From Humulus lupulus (lineage: Eukaryota; Streptophyta; Magnoliopsida; Rosales; Cannabaceae), in contig NC_084795.1 in NCBI RefSeq assembly GCF_963169125.1, positions 130,613,701 through 130,677,700 on the forward strand: DNA of 64,000 bases, read 5' to 3'. Numbering within the stretch: position 1 is the first letter of the stretch; each line of letters starts with the position of its first letter. The notes beneath the pieces are model-generated. The model did not search any database. It was given only the letters and a program-made list of their open reading frames with translations, and was not told the DNA's origin. The translations under genes were made by a program, and so were the position numbers. Positions 1 to 10,593 of this stretch are shown here, in pieces.

Positions 1-76
1 TTATATATATCCATTTATGCTCTCCTAACACGCTAGTCGAGGCACTAAGCCCTATTAGAAAATTAGGGACGTTACA
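1..76 (-). repeat. Terminal fragment of an LTR (same family type as the 33,971-36,170 solo LTR)
   Basis: The segment ends GGGACGTTACA and is preceded by a CACTAAGCCCTATTAG-like stretch. The right end of the solo LTR at 33,971-36,170 has the same arrangement (CCCTAAGCCCGATTAG, then GGTCGTTACA). This is read as the start of an LTR on the minus strand, cut by the window edge. It has no coding capacity. The family match is by eye over about 45 bases. Confidence 0.5.
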
Positions 77-936
77 GTTCCCAAACCCGAAATCCAAACC
101 AAAATGCCCAAAATACTCAAGAACTCATAATGAACGTAAGCAAAACAAGGTAGACAAGTCTTTACCTTGCTGAATTTCGAAATCGTTAAGCTAATGGTGA
201 TCTTGGCAGCTCCAAGCTTCTTCTTCTTGCTACTAAGTTCCTTCCCAAAGTTCTCAAAACTCCATGAATTGACTTGTAGCCTTAGGAAATGAGTGTGTGA
301 CTTTGATGGTTTGAAGAAAGTCCAAAGAATGTGAAAAAAATAAGGAACTTACGTGAGAATGGCTTTCTCCAAGGGTTGCTGTCCACTTTGCCTAATCCCT
401 TGGTCAAATGACCATTTTACCCTCCCCTTTGAATTCCCTCCTTAAGGTCCCACAAGGGCAAAATGGTCATTAGCCCTTATTTCTCACTAAACCTAAAATT
501 ATACTCTTAATTCCCAATTTAATCTACTAATCCACCAACCATCGTTATTTCACCAATTATTTTATCCACCAATGTCTCCCAAAATATGCAAAATTCCCAA
601 AATACCCCTTGGCTCCTCCTGAGCGAGTTATTTATCTCTGTTGTGACTTTTCTGCTAAACTTGCTCAAAAGGATTCACTCATGTCGAATATCACGTATAT
701 ATCCACATAATAATGTGGTCTCAATGTATATACATACAATAATTATAAATATACCATCAACGAGTCAAAATTACGAAAATACCCATTTTTAACAAAAGTG
801 GGTCTTTAAACACATTTAATATACATGATCATGCACACTCAATTATATAATCATACAATTCACATAATTACCCCACGTGTCCTCCCGACATGCCAATCAA
901 AGTACTAAACCTTAGTAGGAGTTTTGGGACGATATA
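77..936 (-). repeat. Old LTR-like remnant, minus orientation
   Basis: AT-rich non-coding sequence laid out like the right half of the 33,971-36,170 LTR: a CTTTACCTTGCTGA motif, a 'GGGCAAAATGGTCA' type stretch, then CCAATCAAAGTACTAAACCTTAG and a degraded GGGACGATATA end. It is probably an older, diverged LTR of the same superfamily. The borders are soft and no TSD was found. The only open frame (586-792) looks like chance. Confidence 0.35.
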
Positions 937-1196
937 TGAATGCATATTTATTATCCATTAATACCTCATTAAGAGAGAATGTTTGTAATAAATCCCAATA
1001 ATTAAGTGTCCTCAACCATCTATAAATAGGGCTAGGACACACTTTGTAAATGTTCCCGGATTGAATCCCCACTTTTGTATTCAAATCATTGCAAATATGC
1101 TGCATGAACTCCATAGAAGCTTGATACCCCCAAGCTCCCCAAATCCTATTACAAGTGACTCATGGACTAGTGTTAATTAATAACCTGAAGCACGTC
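937..1196 (+). repeat. 5' part of an older LTR-like repeat interrupted by the young Tat element
   Basis: This piece holds a TATA-like box (TATAAATAGGG from 1,021) followed by a cytosine-rich leader typical of plant LTR U3/R regions. It ends at the ACGTC target site (1,192-1,196). The sequence resumes after the young element at 14,812 (ACGTC AAATCACTGTGTTCTTC), so the Tat element inserted into it. The superfamily (Copia or other) cannot be fixed without the element's body. Confidence 0.45.
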
Positions 1197-1263
1197 TGTT
1201 GATGCTCATAATCTCATCAAGGGAAAATGCAAGGTCGTCACCTGGGCGTACTCCCTCCCCCCC

Positions 1264-1905
1264 ATTTCGCATGGCCATCAAATGGGCGAGGCCCTCCTGA
1301 TCCGCGAGGCCACCAAGTCACGAGGCGCCATGTCGCATGGCCATCAAATGGGCGAGGCCCTCCTGATCCGCGAGACCATCCTAGGGGCGAGGCGCCCTAT
1401 TCCGCGAGGCCATCCTATGGCGAGGCGCCCTATTCCGCGAGGCCACCGAGTCGCCTTCCGCGAGGCCACCAAGTCGCGAGGCTGTCATGTCGCGTGGCCA
1501 TCAAATGGGCGAGGCCCACCTGATCCGCGAGGCCATCCTAGGGGTGAGGCGCCCTATTCCGCGAGGCCATCCTATGGCGAGGCGCCCTATTCCGCGAGGC
1601 CACCCTAGGGGCGAGGCCCTCCTGATCCACGAGGCCATCCTATGACGAGGCGCCCTATTCCGCGAGGCCACCCTAGGGGCGAGGCCCTCCTGATCCGCGA
1701 GGCCATCCTATGGCGAGGCGCCCTATTCCGCGAGGCCACCCTAGGGGCGAGGCCCTCCTGATCCGCGAGGCCATCCTATGGCGAGGCGCCCTATTCCGCG
1801 AGGCCACCCTAGGGGCGAAGCCCTCCTGATCCGCGAGGCCATCCTAGGGGCGAGGCGCCCTATTCCGCGAGGCCATCACAAGGGCGAGGCCCTCATATGG
1901 CGAAG
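1264..1905 (+). repeat. GC-rich 68-bp minisatellite inside the 5' LTR
   Basis: Head-to-tail units built from GCGAGGCC blocks. The clearest unit is 68 bp, alternating a CACCCTAGGGGCGAGGCCCTCC half with a CATCCTATGGCGAGGCGCCC half, and it recurs at about 1,602, 1,670 and 1,738 with more degenerate copies upstream. It is very rich in CpG. Its two open frames (1,227-1,608) come from the repeat and are not regarded as genes. Confidence 0.85.
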
Positions 1906-2711
1906 CCGTCCCGTTCCGTGAAGCCCCTGGGCCACTCCTACCATGCCCATGCGTGGGGCCGAGGGATGCTGCGAGATGTTAATTCATCTCGCGAGGCCCA
2001 TCCCGCGAGGCCATTTTGCGGGGCCGTCGCATGGGCAAAACCTCTCCACCTCGCGAGGCCATCTCACGGAGCCTTCGCGTGGGCGAGGCCCCCCTATCTC
2101 ACGGGGCCCTTAGGCCACTCCAACCGCGCGAGGCCATCAGCAGTGCCCCGTACGCGGGGCCGTGCAAGGCCCCGCACGCGCATCCCTGAAAGTCTATCAA
2201 CCCACCATCTTCTCGGGACGCCGACGCCCCGTAACTTGACACGTATGGCCCGGAGCCGTTTTGCCTCGTACGCTAAGACGTAGAGCAAGGCCAAGCGCTT
2301 ATCGCCCATGCCCGTGGGTAACCTTAGAATGCTCCAGGCATCCTGTACCAAAGGTCCCGTTCTCTACACCTCGGGATCCCCATGTTTAGGAGGTCTCGTA
2401 CGGGTCAAATGCGACATATTTGTACGACCAAGTACTAGGTACGGATACCAGTGCCAGTGAGGTTGCTGGGGTAAGGATCATGGTCCGTACGTCTACGGCC
2501 ATGGGTCAGAACCGACACCACTACCCTCTGCACCAATACACCTGCTGCCACACCTCAGGAAGGGGTACAGACAAGTAGTGGAAACATCCCCCTGACACCT
2601 GCTCCTGTACGGGATGTACAACCACTACCACTGAGACCGTACCCCTAATACAGTACGTTTGTACCACCTGGTCCCCTGGACCACTATGTACCTAAGGCCA
2701 TTAGAGCCTAC

Positions 2712-2718
2712 TATAAAA
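2712..2718 (+). promoter_or_regulatory. TATA box of the element 1 5' LTR
   Basis: TATAAAA lies about 205 bp before the LTR end, in the usual place for a Pol II core promoter giving a short R and U5. The 3' LTR has the same sequence near 14,606. Confidence 0.6.
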
Positions 2719-2920
2719 TGAATTCCAAGCCCACCTGAAAGGGGGTTGGAAATTTTACTGTAGCAGAGGCATTAGTGTGAATGAGATACTGAATTCTTCA
2801 TTGTTGTTATACCATTGTTCTTGAGTTATTGTTCAAGTTTTCATAGCTTTCCAATTAGCGATTTTAATTTGATAATTTTTCCAACTTAACTTCGTTGACG
2901 AGTTCTTACCGTCAACAGTT

Positions 2921-2938
2921 TGGCGCCGTCTGTGGGAA
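2921..2938 (+). other. Primer-binding site of element 1
   Basis: TGGCGCCGTCTGTGGGAA starts three bases after the LTR end at 2,917. The first ten bases match the complement of a tRNA-Asp 3' end (CCA plus acceptor stem), the usual primer of the Tat/Athila group; the rest departs from it. The primer assignment is an inference from those ten bases. Confidence 0.65.
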
Positions 2939-2985
2939 CGTTAGTTTTAAGCTACTGTTCCACCATTATTTTCGACAAGAAGAAG

Positions 2986-5900
2986 ATGCCGAGACGCTCG
3001 AAGCGACTAAGGGAGACGCAGGAGGTCGAAGTTCACTTAAACGGAGTCCAGCTGAAGGCCTCCATGAAGGACGCTCCTCCACCCAGGGACGTGGAGCCCC
3101 CGAAAGACCCTGAGGTTCAAGGAGGAGACAGGGTGGCCTCGTCACCGGCTGCTCCACCTGGGGGGAGTCCTCCCAGAGCACCACCGGTGCACGCTGATGA
3201 GTTCCCTCCTCCGAAACCACCGCGGGCACCGAACTCCGGCCGGCAAGACCCGGGCCCTTCTACTCATAGGCCAGACAAACACCCCCGGGTCCACTCCGTG
3301 AGCTCGAGTTCAAAGTCCCGATTTTACGAAGTGGAGATACGTGAGCTCCACCGTAAAAACCAAAGGTTAGAAACTACCTTGGAGAACATGCAAGAGGTCC
3401 TTAACGGCCTACTGCAGGGTAAATCCAGCATAACCTTGCCCAAGGGAAAGGAGAAGGGCAAGGGTGGGGTGGAGACCACTGTGCCAGTAGATGATGGAAG
3501 AACCCGACACTCGACTAGCAACACCCCCCGCACGAAGCAACGTGATCACCCCGAACCACCTAAGCAGGCCCAAAAGCCAACGCCGAGAACCACGGCTGCC
3601 CCTCGACGCGAGGATGAGGTCACCTCCAAAAGAACGCCCCCAGACTTGCGGGAGGAGATCAATAGGAAAAGGGCAGGCAAAGGGACCACACCCCCTGAGG
3701 CGCCTCGAGAAGGCAAGGGAAAGGCGGGTCTTAGCTCGTCCACTCTAAGAGACTCCCTCAGCAAAAGGAGGCAAGACTTAGACACAGAGATGCGGAGTTT
3801 GCGGAGCAAGATTGTCACCGCGTCGGGTGGCCAGGCCTTTGAGGAAGAATTCGACCACGAGTCACCCTTCGTGCGAGAAATTCAGGCAATCCGGCTCCCT
3901 GCCAATTTTAAGGAGCCCAACATGACCCCTTACGAAGGGAGCACGGATCCAAAGTACCACCTGGATGCGTTTAACGATCTCATGAAATTGAGGGGGATTG
4001 GAAGTGGTGCCAGGTGCCATTGCTTCGCTGTTACTCTGAAAGGACCCGCCTACAAATGGTTCAAAAGGCTAAGGCCGGGGTCCATCAGGTCCTGGCAGCA
4101 GTTCTCTGATGAGTTCCTCCAGCAGCACCATGCCGTGCGGGACTACACGATGCCAGGCACCAGCTTAGCCAACGTGAAGCAAGGGGAAAAGGAGAGCCTA
4201 AAAAGCTACATTCACCGGTTCAATATGGAGGCCGCAAAAGTGGGGAGCCTGACGCGCCGGGAGTTAAAAATGGCCATTACTGCTGGGGTACTCCCAGGGA
4301 GCAAGTTGTGGGACAACATGCTGAAGAGGGAAGTCACCGACTTGGACGACTTCTATGAAAGAGCACAGAAGTACATCCGTGTGGAGGATGGCCACGCAAA
4401 CCTGAAGGCCGGAAAGGAGGAGTCCCATGCAAAGCCCCCAATTAACGACGGGCCGAATATAGCTAAGAAGAAGAGGACGTATGAGGGGTCGAGAGATGAC
4501 CAGCAGAGAAAAACCAAACGAGGGGGTGATCATAGGCCAGCGACCTATACTTACTATACGAACCTCACTGACACCAGGGAGCATATTTACGTCACCAACG
4601 AAGATCGAGTGCCCTTCAAGAAGCCCCCACCAATGAGAAAGGATCGGTCCAAGAGGGACCCCAGTAAATACTGCCAATACCACAAAGACATTGGACACAC
4701 CACGGCAGAGTGCATCCACTTGAAAGAGGAAATTGAGGAGCTCATCCGCCGGGGGCACTTAGGCCGTTATGTCAAGAAAGAAAGGCAAAGGCCAGAAAAT
4801 GAGCCCAGAGCACCCCAGGCACAGGAGCGAGCCCCAGAAATACAAGGGGAGGTCCGCACCATTTTTGGAGGCCCAGGATTTCGAGGAGATTCTCGGAAGG
4901 GACGAGATAAATATGCAAGGGAGGCTCGACGAAGTCCGCCCCCCTGTGTCATGAGTTTAGAACAGCGACCCCCGAAGAGTTTCAAGGGGGAAAACGACTC
5001 AATAACGTTCACTGAGGAAGATGCACGGGGGGTACACTTCCCCCACAATGATCCGCTGGTGCTGACAGTTCAGTTGGCAAATATGCGTGTGCATCGAGTC
5101 CTGGTGGACAACGGGAGCTCAGTGGACATCCTATATCGCCCAGCTTTGGAAAAAATGGGACTGGGCATTCGTCACCTAAAGCCTTGCCAGTCGTCACTAT
5201 ACGGATTCACAGGGGATTCAGTGCAACCCCTTGGAATGATTGAGTTGACACTTACCATGGGGGAACAGCCCCGCCAAACCACAATTATGTCTAACTTTGT
5301 TGTGGTAGATTGCGCATCAGCTTTCAACGCGGTATTAGGGAGGCCATCCCTGAGAGAATTGAAAGCCATAACTTCAATATATCACTTAGTTGTCAAGTTC
5401 CCGACCCCAGGAGGGATCGCGAGTATGAAAGGAGAACAGAAGGAAGCAAGGGAGTGTTACAACACCTCACTCCGCACGCCTGCAAAGCCACGCGAGCCGA
5501 TGGCCATGGTGGTACACGAGGCGATAAGCATGCCCACAGGGGGTCCGCAGGAGCTGGACCCTCGGGTCGTGGATGAGGCAAGAGCAGAACCGGAAGAAGA
5601 AGTAGAGGAGGCTACGGTGACGGAGGAGCCTTTAAGGAAATTGAAGATAGGGAGAAGCCTACAAGGTGGCGTGAAGGAAGAATTGATAAGATTTTTGAAG
5701 GATAATCTGGACGTGTTTGCATGGAGTCATGAGGACATGGTGGGCATAGACCCCAGCGTAATGTGCCACCACCTGAACATCTCCCCAGGAGCAAGGCCCG
5801 TCAGGCAGAAGAGGCGGGCGCTCGATCCAACAAGGTACGCAGCGTTAAAGGAAGAGGTTGACAAATTGAAGGCCAACGGGTTCATCCGTGAGTCTTTCTA

Positions 5901-8838
5901 TCCTGTGTGGGTATCAAACCCAGTACTCGTGCCAAAGCCAAACGGGAAGTGGAGGACTTGCGTCGATTTCACGAATTTGAATAAATCTTGTCCTAAGGAC
6001 AGCTTCCCACTCCCCAGGATAGATCAGTTAGTAGACGCAACAGCGGGGCATGAGTTACTAAGTTTTATGGACGCCTACTCGGGATACAACCAAATCCCAA
6101 TGAACCCTGCAGATGAGGAACACACGTCATTCATTACAGACAAAGGGCTCTACTGTTATAAGGTGATGCCCTTCGGGCTCAAAAACGCGGGAGCCACCTA
6201 TCAAAGGCTGGTGAATAAAATGTTCGCAAATCAGATAGGGAGGAATATGGAAGTGTATGTGGATGACATGCTGGTGAAGACCAAAGTAGCTGCAGAACTC
6301 AACAAAGACCTTGGTGAGATGTTTGACACGCTCAGGAAATATCGGATGAAACTGAACCCAGCCAAATGCACCTTCGGGGTATCCTCGGGAAAATTCTTGG
6401 GCTTCATGGTCAACTCCAGAGGAATCGAGGCCAACCCCGACAAGATAAAGGCGCTCATAGAAATGAGCCCGCCGAAGAATAAGAAGGAGGTACAATGCCT
6501 AACAGGAAGGGTGGCGGCCCTTAACAGGTTCATCTCAAGGTCCACCGACAAGTGCCTCCCATTCTTTGACATCCTCAAAGGGAGCAAAAAGTTCGCTTGG
6601 GATGAAAGATGTGAGGAAGCCTTTGTCAGGTTGAAAGAGCACCTGGGGAAGCCGCCCCTGTTAGCAAAGCCCGAGAAGGGCGAGAAGCTGTACCTATACT
6701 TGGCGGTGTCGGAGCATGCCATCAGCGCAGCCTTAGTTAAGGGAGAGAAGAAGCAACAACAGCCCGTATACTATATCAGCAAGCGTCTGGTGGACGCAGA
6801 GAGCCGGTATCCAGAGATCGAAAAACTGGCCTATGCGCTAGTAGTGGCGTCGAGGAAGTTGAAGCCTTACTTCCATGTGCATACGATTGATGTCTTAACG
6901 GATAGTCCTTTGAGACAAGTCTTACATAAGCCAGAGACCTCAGGGAGGCTAATGAAATGGTCGATTGAGCTAAGTCAGTTTGATATTGTCTACACCCCAA
7001 GGGCCTCCATCAATGGGCAGGTGCTGGCAGATTTCATAGTAGAATTCACCCATCAGCCGAATGAAGGACAGAGTGAAGGAGGGGCGCAGCCTGTTGTGGA
7101 GGATGAACTGGGAAATGTAGAGAAGTGGAGTTTGCATGTTGATGGGGCGTCAAATGAAGGAGGATCAGGAGCGGGCATCATGATGACTGGGCCCGAGGGA
7201 CACAGAATGTACTGCGCAATCCGGTTTGGGTTCGAGGCCTCCAATAATGAGGCGGAGTACGAGGCGCTCTTAGCTGGCCTGCGCCTAGCCCAGGAATTGA
7301 AAGTAACGCGCCTCCATATTTTCAGTGACTCGCAATTGGTGGTATGCCAAATAAAGGGGGAGTACCAGGCAAGGGGGCCCAAGATGGCAGCATATTTAGA
7401 GAAGGTGAAGGGCTACTTGGGGCGAATGGTGGCATATACTATAGAGCAAATCCCCAGAGAAAAGAACACCCATGCCGATGCACTTGCAAAGCTGGCATCC
7501 ACCAAGGATGGTGACGTCTTGGAATCAATACCCGTGGAGTACTTGCCAAAGCCCAGCATCGGAGGCGTAGAAGTGCACATGATCAGCGTCCCAAAGAAAT
7601 CATGGACCGAGCCAATCAAGAAGTACCTGGAGGAAGGAGTCTTGCTTGCGGATAAAAACGAATCTCGGAGGTTGGTGTACAAGGCCGCGAGGTACGCCTT
7701 GGTAGATGGGGTCCTTTACAAAAGAGGATTCTCCATGCCTCTCCTGCGGTGTGTAGAAGGAGAGGAGGCGTTGAAGGTGTTACAAGAGATCCATGAGGGA
7801 GAGTGCGGCAACCACGAAAGTGGACCCTCCACGGCTAGGAAGGCCGTAAGACAAGGATACTACTGGCCTTCCATGGAGAAAGACGCGCAGGACTTTGCCA
7901 CGAAATGTGACAAGTGCCAGAGGCACTCTAATTACTCTCGAAGACCCCCGAGCGAACTGACCAGCATGCCCAGCCCCTGGCCCTTCGCCATCTGGGGGAT
8001 AGACCTGATCGGCGCTCTTCCTACAGGTAGAGGTGGAGCAAAGTACGCGGTGGTGGCAGTAGATTATTTCACCAAGTGGGTAGAAGCGGAACCCCTTGTG
8101 AAAATAACCGCTAGGCACATCACCTCTTTTGTCAACAAATTCATTGTGTGCCGGTATGGGGTACCCTACAAAATTATTTCCGACAATGGTACCCAATTTG
8201 AAGGAGGAGCCTTCGATGAATATTGTAAGAAAAGAGGTATAAGGAGGAGCTTCTCCGCAGTGGTACACCCCCAGGCCAATGGGCAAGTGGAGGCCATCAA
8301 CAGGGTCCTAAAGAAGAACCTAAAGACAAAGCTAGAGAAGATGAAAGGAGCCTGGGCAGATGAGCTACCAAATGTGCTGTGGGCTTACAGAACCACCCCA
8401 CGCACGACGACTGGGGAGTCCCCATTCTCCTTGGCCTATGGATGCGAGGCTGTGCTCCCAGTCGAAATGAGAGTCATATCCCACAGGGTGCAGGCGTATG
8501 AAGACGAAGCCAACCACACAGCCCTGACCGAAAGCTTAGACCTCCTGGAGGAAAAGAGAGAAAAAGCCCAGATGAGGGTGGCAGTATACCAGCAACGCGC
8601 CGCAAGGTACTACAATTCGAGGGTCCGAGAGAGAACTTTCAGAGTCGGTGACCTAGTGCTGAGGAAGGTGCTCCCAAACACACGAGACCCGAGTGCAGGA
8701 GTGCTGGGGGCAAATTGGGAGGGACCCTACCAAGTCGCTCAGTGCATCCCCCCAAACACTTACAAGCTGGCGCGCATGGACGACACCATCGTGCCCCGGG
8801 CATGGAACGCGGAACACCTGAGGAAGTACTACCAGTAA
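2986..8838 (+). CDS. Gag-Pol polyprotein of Tat-type retrotransposon (intact)
   Basis: A single 1,950-residue frame. The ATG at 2,986 is preferred; the frame stays open upstream into the primer-binding site, but only from TTG. Order: charged, proline-rich N-terminus (residues 1-300); gag core (about 300-468); zinc knuckle (CQYHKDIGHTTAEC, 563-576); aspartic protease with VDNGSS, Asp708; reverse transcriptase with YVDD (1091-1094); a first RNase H whose expected first Asp is replaced (LYLAVS, near 1236); a second archaeal-like RNase H with Asp1386, Glu1424, Asp1448 and Asp1498; integrase with an HHCC zinc site (His1603, His1610, Cys1641, Cys1644) and D-D-35-E catalytic residues (Asp1673, Asp1733, Glu1769); and a short C-terminal domain without a chromodomain. 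It would supply the capsid and enzymes for copying the element. No internal stop or frameshift was seen, unlike the two other copies in the window. Confidence 0.95.
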   Translation: MPRRSKRLRETQEVEVHLNGVQLKASMKDAPPPRDVEPPKDPEVQGGDRVASSPAAPPGGSPPRAPPVHADEFPPPKPPRAPNSGRQDPGPSTHRPDKHPRVHSVSSSSKSRFYEVEIRELHRKNQRLETTLENMQEVLNGLLQGKSSITLPKGKEKGKGGVETTVPVDDGRTRHSTSNTPRTKQRDHPEPPKQAQKPTPRTTAAPRREDEVTSKRTPPDLREEINRKRAGKGTTPPEAPREGKGKAGLSSSTLRDSLSKRRQDLDTEMRSLRSKIVTASGGQAFEEEFDHESPFVREIQAIRLPANFKEPNMTPYEGSTDPKYHLDAFNDLMKLRGIGSGARCHCFAVTLKGPAYKWFKRLRPGSIRSWQQFSDEFLQQHHAVRDYTMPGTSLANVKQGEKESLKSYIHRFNMEAAKVGSLTRRELKMAITAGVLPGSKLWDNMLKREVTDLDDFYERAQKYIRVEDGHANLKAGKEESHAKPPINDGPNIAKKKRTYEGSRDDQQRKTKRGGDHRPATYTYYTNLTDTREHIYVTNEDRVPFKKPPPMRKDRSKRDPSKYCQYHKDIGHTTAECIHLKEEIEELIRRGHLGRYVKKERQRPENEPRAPQAQERAPEIQGEVRTIFGGPGFRGDSRKGRDKYAREARRSPPPCVMSLEQRPPKSFKGENDSITFTEEDARGVHFPHNDPLVLTVQLANMRVHRVLVDNGSSVDILYRPALEKMGLGIRHLKPCQSSLYGFTGDSVQPLGMIELTLTMGEQPRQTTIMSNFVVVDCASAFNAVLGRPSLRELKAITSIYHLVVKFPTPGGIASMKGEQKEARECYNTSLRTPAKPREPMAMVVHEAISMPTGGPQELDPRVVDEARAEPEEEVEEATVTEEPLRKLKIGRSLQGGVKEELIRFLKDNLDVFAWSHEDMVGIDPSVMCHHLNISPGARPVRQKRRALDPTRYAALKEEVDKLKANGFIRESFYPVWVSNPVLVPKPNGKWRTCVDFTNLNKSCPKDSFPLPRIDQLVDATAGHELLSFMDAYSGYNQIPMNPADEEHTSFITDKGLYCYKVMPFGLKNAGATYQRLVNKMFANQIGRNMEVYVDDMLVKTKVAAELNKDLGEMFDTLRKYRMKLNPAKCTFGVSSGKFLGFMVNSRGIEANPDKIKALIEMSPPKNKKEVQCLTGRVAALNRFISRSTDKCLPFFDILKGSKKFAWDERCEEAFVRLKEHLGKPPLLAKPEKGEKLYLYLAVSEHAISAALVKGEKKQQQPVYYISKRLVDAESRYPEIEKLAYALVVASRKLKPYFHVHTIDVLTDSPLRQVLHKPETSGRLMKWSIELSQFDIVYTPRASINGQVLADFIVEFTHQPNEGQSEGGAQPVVEDELGNVEKWSLHVDGASNEGGSGAGIMMTGPEGHRMYCAIRFGFEASNNEAEYEALLAGLRLAQELKVTRLHIFSDSQLVVCQIKGEYQARGPKMAAYLEKVKGYLGRMVAYTIEQIPREKNTHADALAKLASTKDGDVLESIPVEYLPKPSIGGVEVHMISVPKKSWTEPIKKYLEEGVLLADKNESRRLVYKAARYALVDGVLYKRGFSMPLLRCVEGEEALKVLQEIHEGECGNHESGPSTARKAVRQGYYWPSMEKDAQDFATKCDKCQRHSNYSRRPPSELTSMPSPWPFAIWGIDLIGALPTGRGGAKYAVVAVDYFTKWVEAEPLVKITARHITSFVNKFIVCRYGVPYKIISDNGTQFEGGAFDEYCKKRGIRRSFSAVVHPQANGQVEAINRVLKKNLKTKLEKMKGAWADELPNVLWAYRTTPRTTTGESPFSLAYGCEAVLPVEMRVISHRVQAYEDEANHTALTESLDLLEEKREKAQMRVAVYQQRAARYYNSRVRERTFRVGDLVLRKVLPNTRDPSAGVLGANWEGPYQVAQCIPPNTYKLARMDDTIVPRAWNAEHLRKYYQ

Positions 8839-9996
8839 GACGCCAGTGCCCACGGATAAAAGCACAAGTGTGGCACGCTGCCTTGATATGGTAGGAAGAA
8901 ATCAAAGAGGTTACCTAGATAACCTCCTAAGTAGGCGTGAGCCATTTTATTTCGTTTTATGTGAAAATCACCTATGTACCGTTGCAACTACGTGTATGAA
9001 ACCATTATGTTACGAATATAATGAATGAAACCACGTATTATAAGTAAGACTGTTAGCCTCTTCGTGTGTTATTTTTTCTTCAATACCAGGGCATCAGCCA
9101 AAGTGTCCGCCGAAATAAATTTCACCAAACACTTGGGGGGCAGGACAGGGGGCGATAACGCAGCTAGCAAGGGAGGCCTGAAAAGGACCCTCTAACGGAG
9201 GGTCTTGAAAAGGACCCCTCGCCCTCCTAAAAAAGAGGCTCCTAAAAAAGACCCTCTGATAAGGGATCTTGAAAAGGGCCCTCGATTAGGAGTAGCCCAA
9301 AAGCGACCCCCTATGCATCAGGAGGACCCGAGAAGGACCGTAGCCCTAAAAAGGACCGTTCAATGGGAGTTCCTAGAAGGACCCCTTATATCGGGGCCCT
9401 AGACGAAGTTCCTAAACATAGAAAGTAGTAAAAAGACCTTGCAAGGCCTCCCCTGAGTTTACAAGGATTAGCTACCCTCGTGAACATCAAGGAGGCCAAA
9501 AGGCCTTACGAAAGAAAAATATATATATAGTGACATCACTAATAAGTCTGGAGCGGCCACCAAGCCGCCCAGCCAAAAAGGGTCCCAAAAGAGACCCTTG
9601 CCGAAATAGTACTATGCAAAAGGACGAGAGGGACGCCTCTCGCAAAGAAATAATAAGCGCGCGCAAGAAAAACCCAAAAGGATAGCTAAGACCCAAGGGG
9701 TCAAAATATCCTTACAAAAACCGCCAAGAGGCACCAAAAGAGGTCCCAGTGAACCCTCTCACATGGGATCCAAAGGACCTCCAGCCTGACAAATAAAAGA
9801 AGGGAACCAACCAAACCGCGTCATACAGACATAAAAGGGCCTCAAATGCAGTAGAACAAGAAATAAACAACAACATCACATGTATTCATACATAAAAAAG
9901 AAAGGAGTTCTCAAGACAATACAAGGGTTACTAACAGAAAAGTAGCACTAGTAATGACGTTACAAAAAAAAAAAAAAAAAAAGGAGCGAAACTAGT
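8839..9996. other. Non-coding spacer between pol and the antisense gene of element 1
   Basis: No convincing gene. About 9,180-9,410 is a degenerate array of AAAAGGACCCTC / GGGTCTTGAAAAGGAC blocks, a purine-rich repeat running through both strands. A run of about 19 adenines at 9,962-9,981 lies just beyond the stop of the antisense gene. This stretch probably holds the converging 3' ends of sense and antisense transcripts. Confidence 0.55.
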
Positions 9997-10494
9997 TCAA
10001 GGCCTCCTGTAGTGGGCACTCCACCAGGCCGCTCGGGCAACAGCTTGCTCGCCAAAAGAGGAGAAGTCGAAGTTGGGATCCTGCTTCCACACATTGTAAA
10101 GAGCCCGGTCTATAGACTTGCGCTCGATTACAGCCTTCTCCGCCTCCAAGGAAGCGACTTTCTCCTGAGCCGACTGTAGTTCAGTCCTAAGGGCCTCAAC
10201 TTCAGTCCCCTGTCGAACAACCATCTCATGCGACCCGGATGCAGCGATCTTGGCCTCCTTGAGCTCGCGCTCCAAACATTTAGCCTTGCCCTTCAGCACC
10301 TTGATCTTAGCTTTCAGCTGCTCATTCTTCGAGTCCGACTTGGTGTACTTAGTCCGGGCTTTTGACAATTGGACCTTGGTTGCGCTAAGCTCATTTTCGA
10401 GCTCCTGGACCTGGACTATGAGGCCGTCCCTCTCAGTGGTAGATGCGGAAAGGATGCCAGTTGAGTCAGCATGTCGAAGAGACACGATATAGAC
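9997..10494 (-). CDS. Antisense gene of element 1, exon 3 (coiled-coil C-terminus)
   Basis: Open for 165 codons plus stop, read from a strong 3' splice site (…CTTGTGCAG before 10,494). It encodes a lysine/glutamate-rich coiled coil (heptad-like stretch QVQELENELSATKVQL and following), then a short aromatic tail with VWKQDPNFDFSSFGEQ. An ATG-initiated frame extends to 10,545, but those 17 codons read through the polypyrimidine tract and are better taken as intron. Element 3 has a comparable C-terminal exon (53,873-54,433), which supports this as a real gene rather than a shadow of pol. Function unknown. Confidence 0.7.
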   Translation of the reverse strand, partial: VYIVSLRHADSTGILSASTTERDGLIVQVQELENELSATKVQLSKARTKYTKSDSKNEQLKAKIKVLKGKAKCLERELKEAKIAASGSHEMVVRQGTEVEALRTELQSAQEKVASLEAEKAVIERKSIDRALYNVWKQDPNFDFSSFGEQAVARAAWWSAHYRRP

Positions 10495-10593
10495 CTGCAC
10501 AAGAAAACCAATGGCATCAGCAATAAGTAACAAAAAGAAGAACACAGGTGCATCTATGCATAATACTAATCAACACAAAGTGAAAAGCCTCAC

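Larger units (their letters stand above)
1197..2917 (+). repeat. 5' LTR of element 1
   Basis: A 1,721-bp LTR with TG...CA ends. It carries a GC-rich tandem-repeat block (about 1,264-1,900) in U3, a core promoter TATAAAA at 2,712-2,718, and an AT-rich U5 ending ACCGTCAACA. Its partner is 13,075-14,811. Confidence 0.93.

Noticed and set aside
1227..1608. Two overlapping open frames of about 100 codons in the LTR repeat (and again at 13,105-13,486)
   Set aside because: They follow the GC-rich minisatellite in two frames at once and exist in both LTRs; stop-poor composition explains them.
10495..10545. Seventeen N-terminal codons of the 9,997-10,545 frame (hydrophobic, signal-peptide-like)
   Set aside because: They are the translated polypyrimidine tract of a 3' splice site; splicing at TGTGCAG joins exon 2 in frame.
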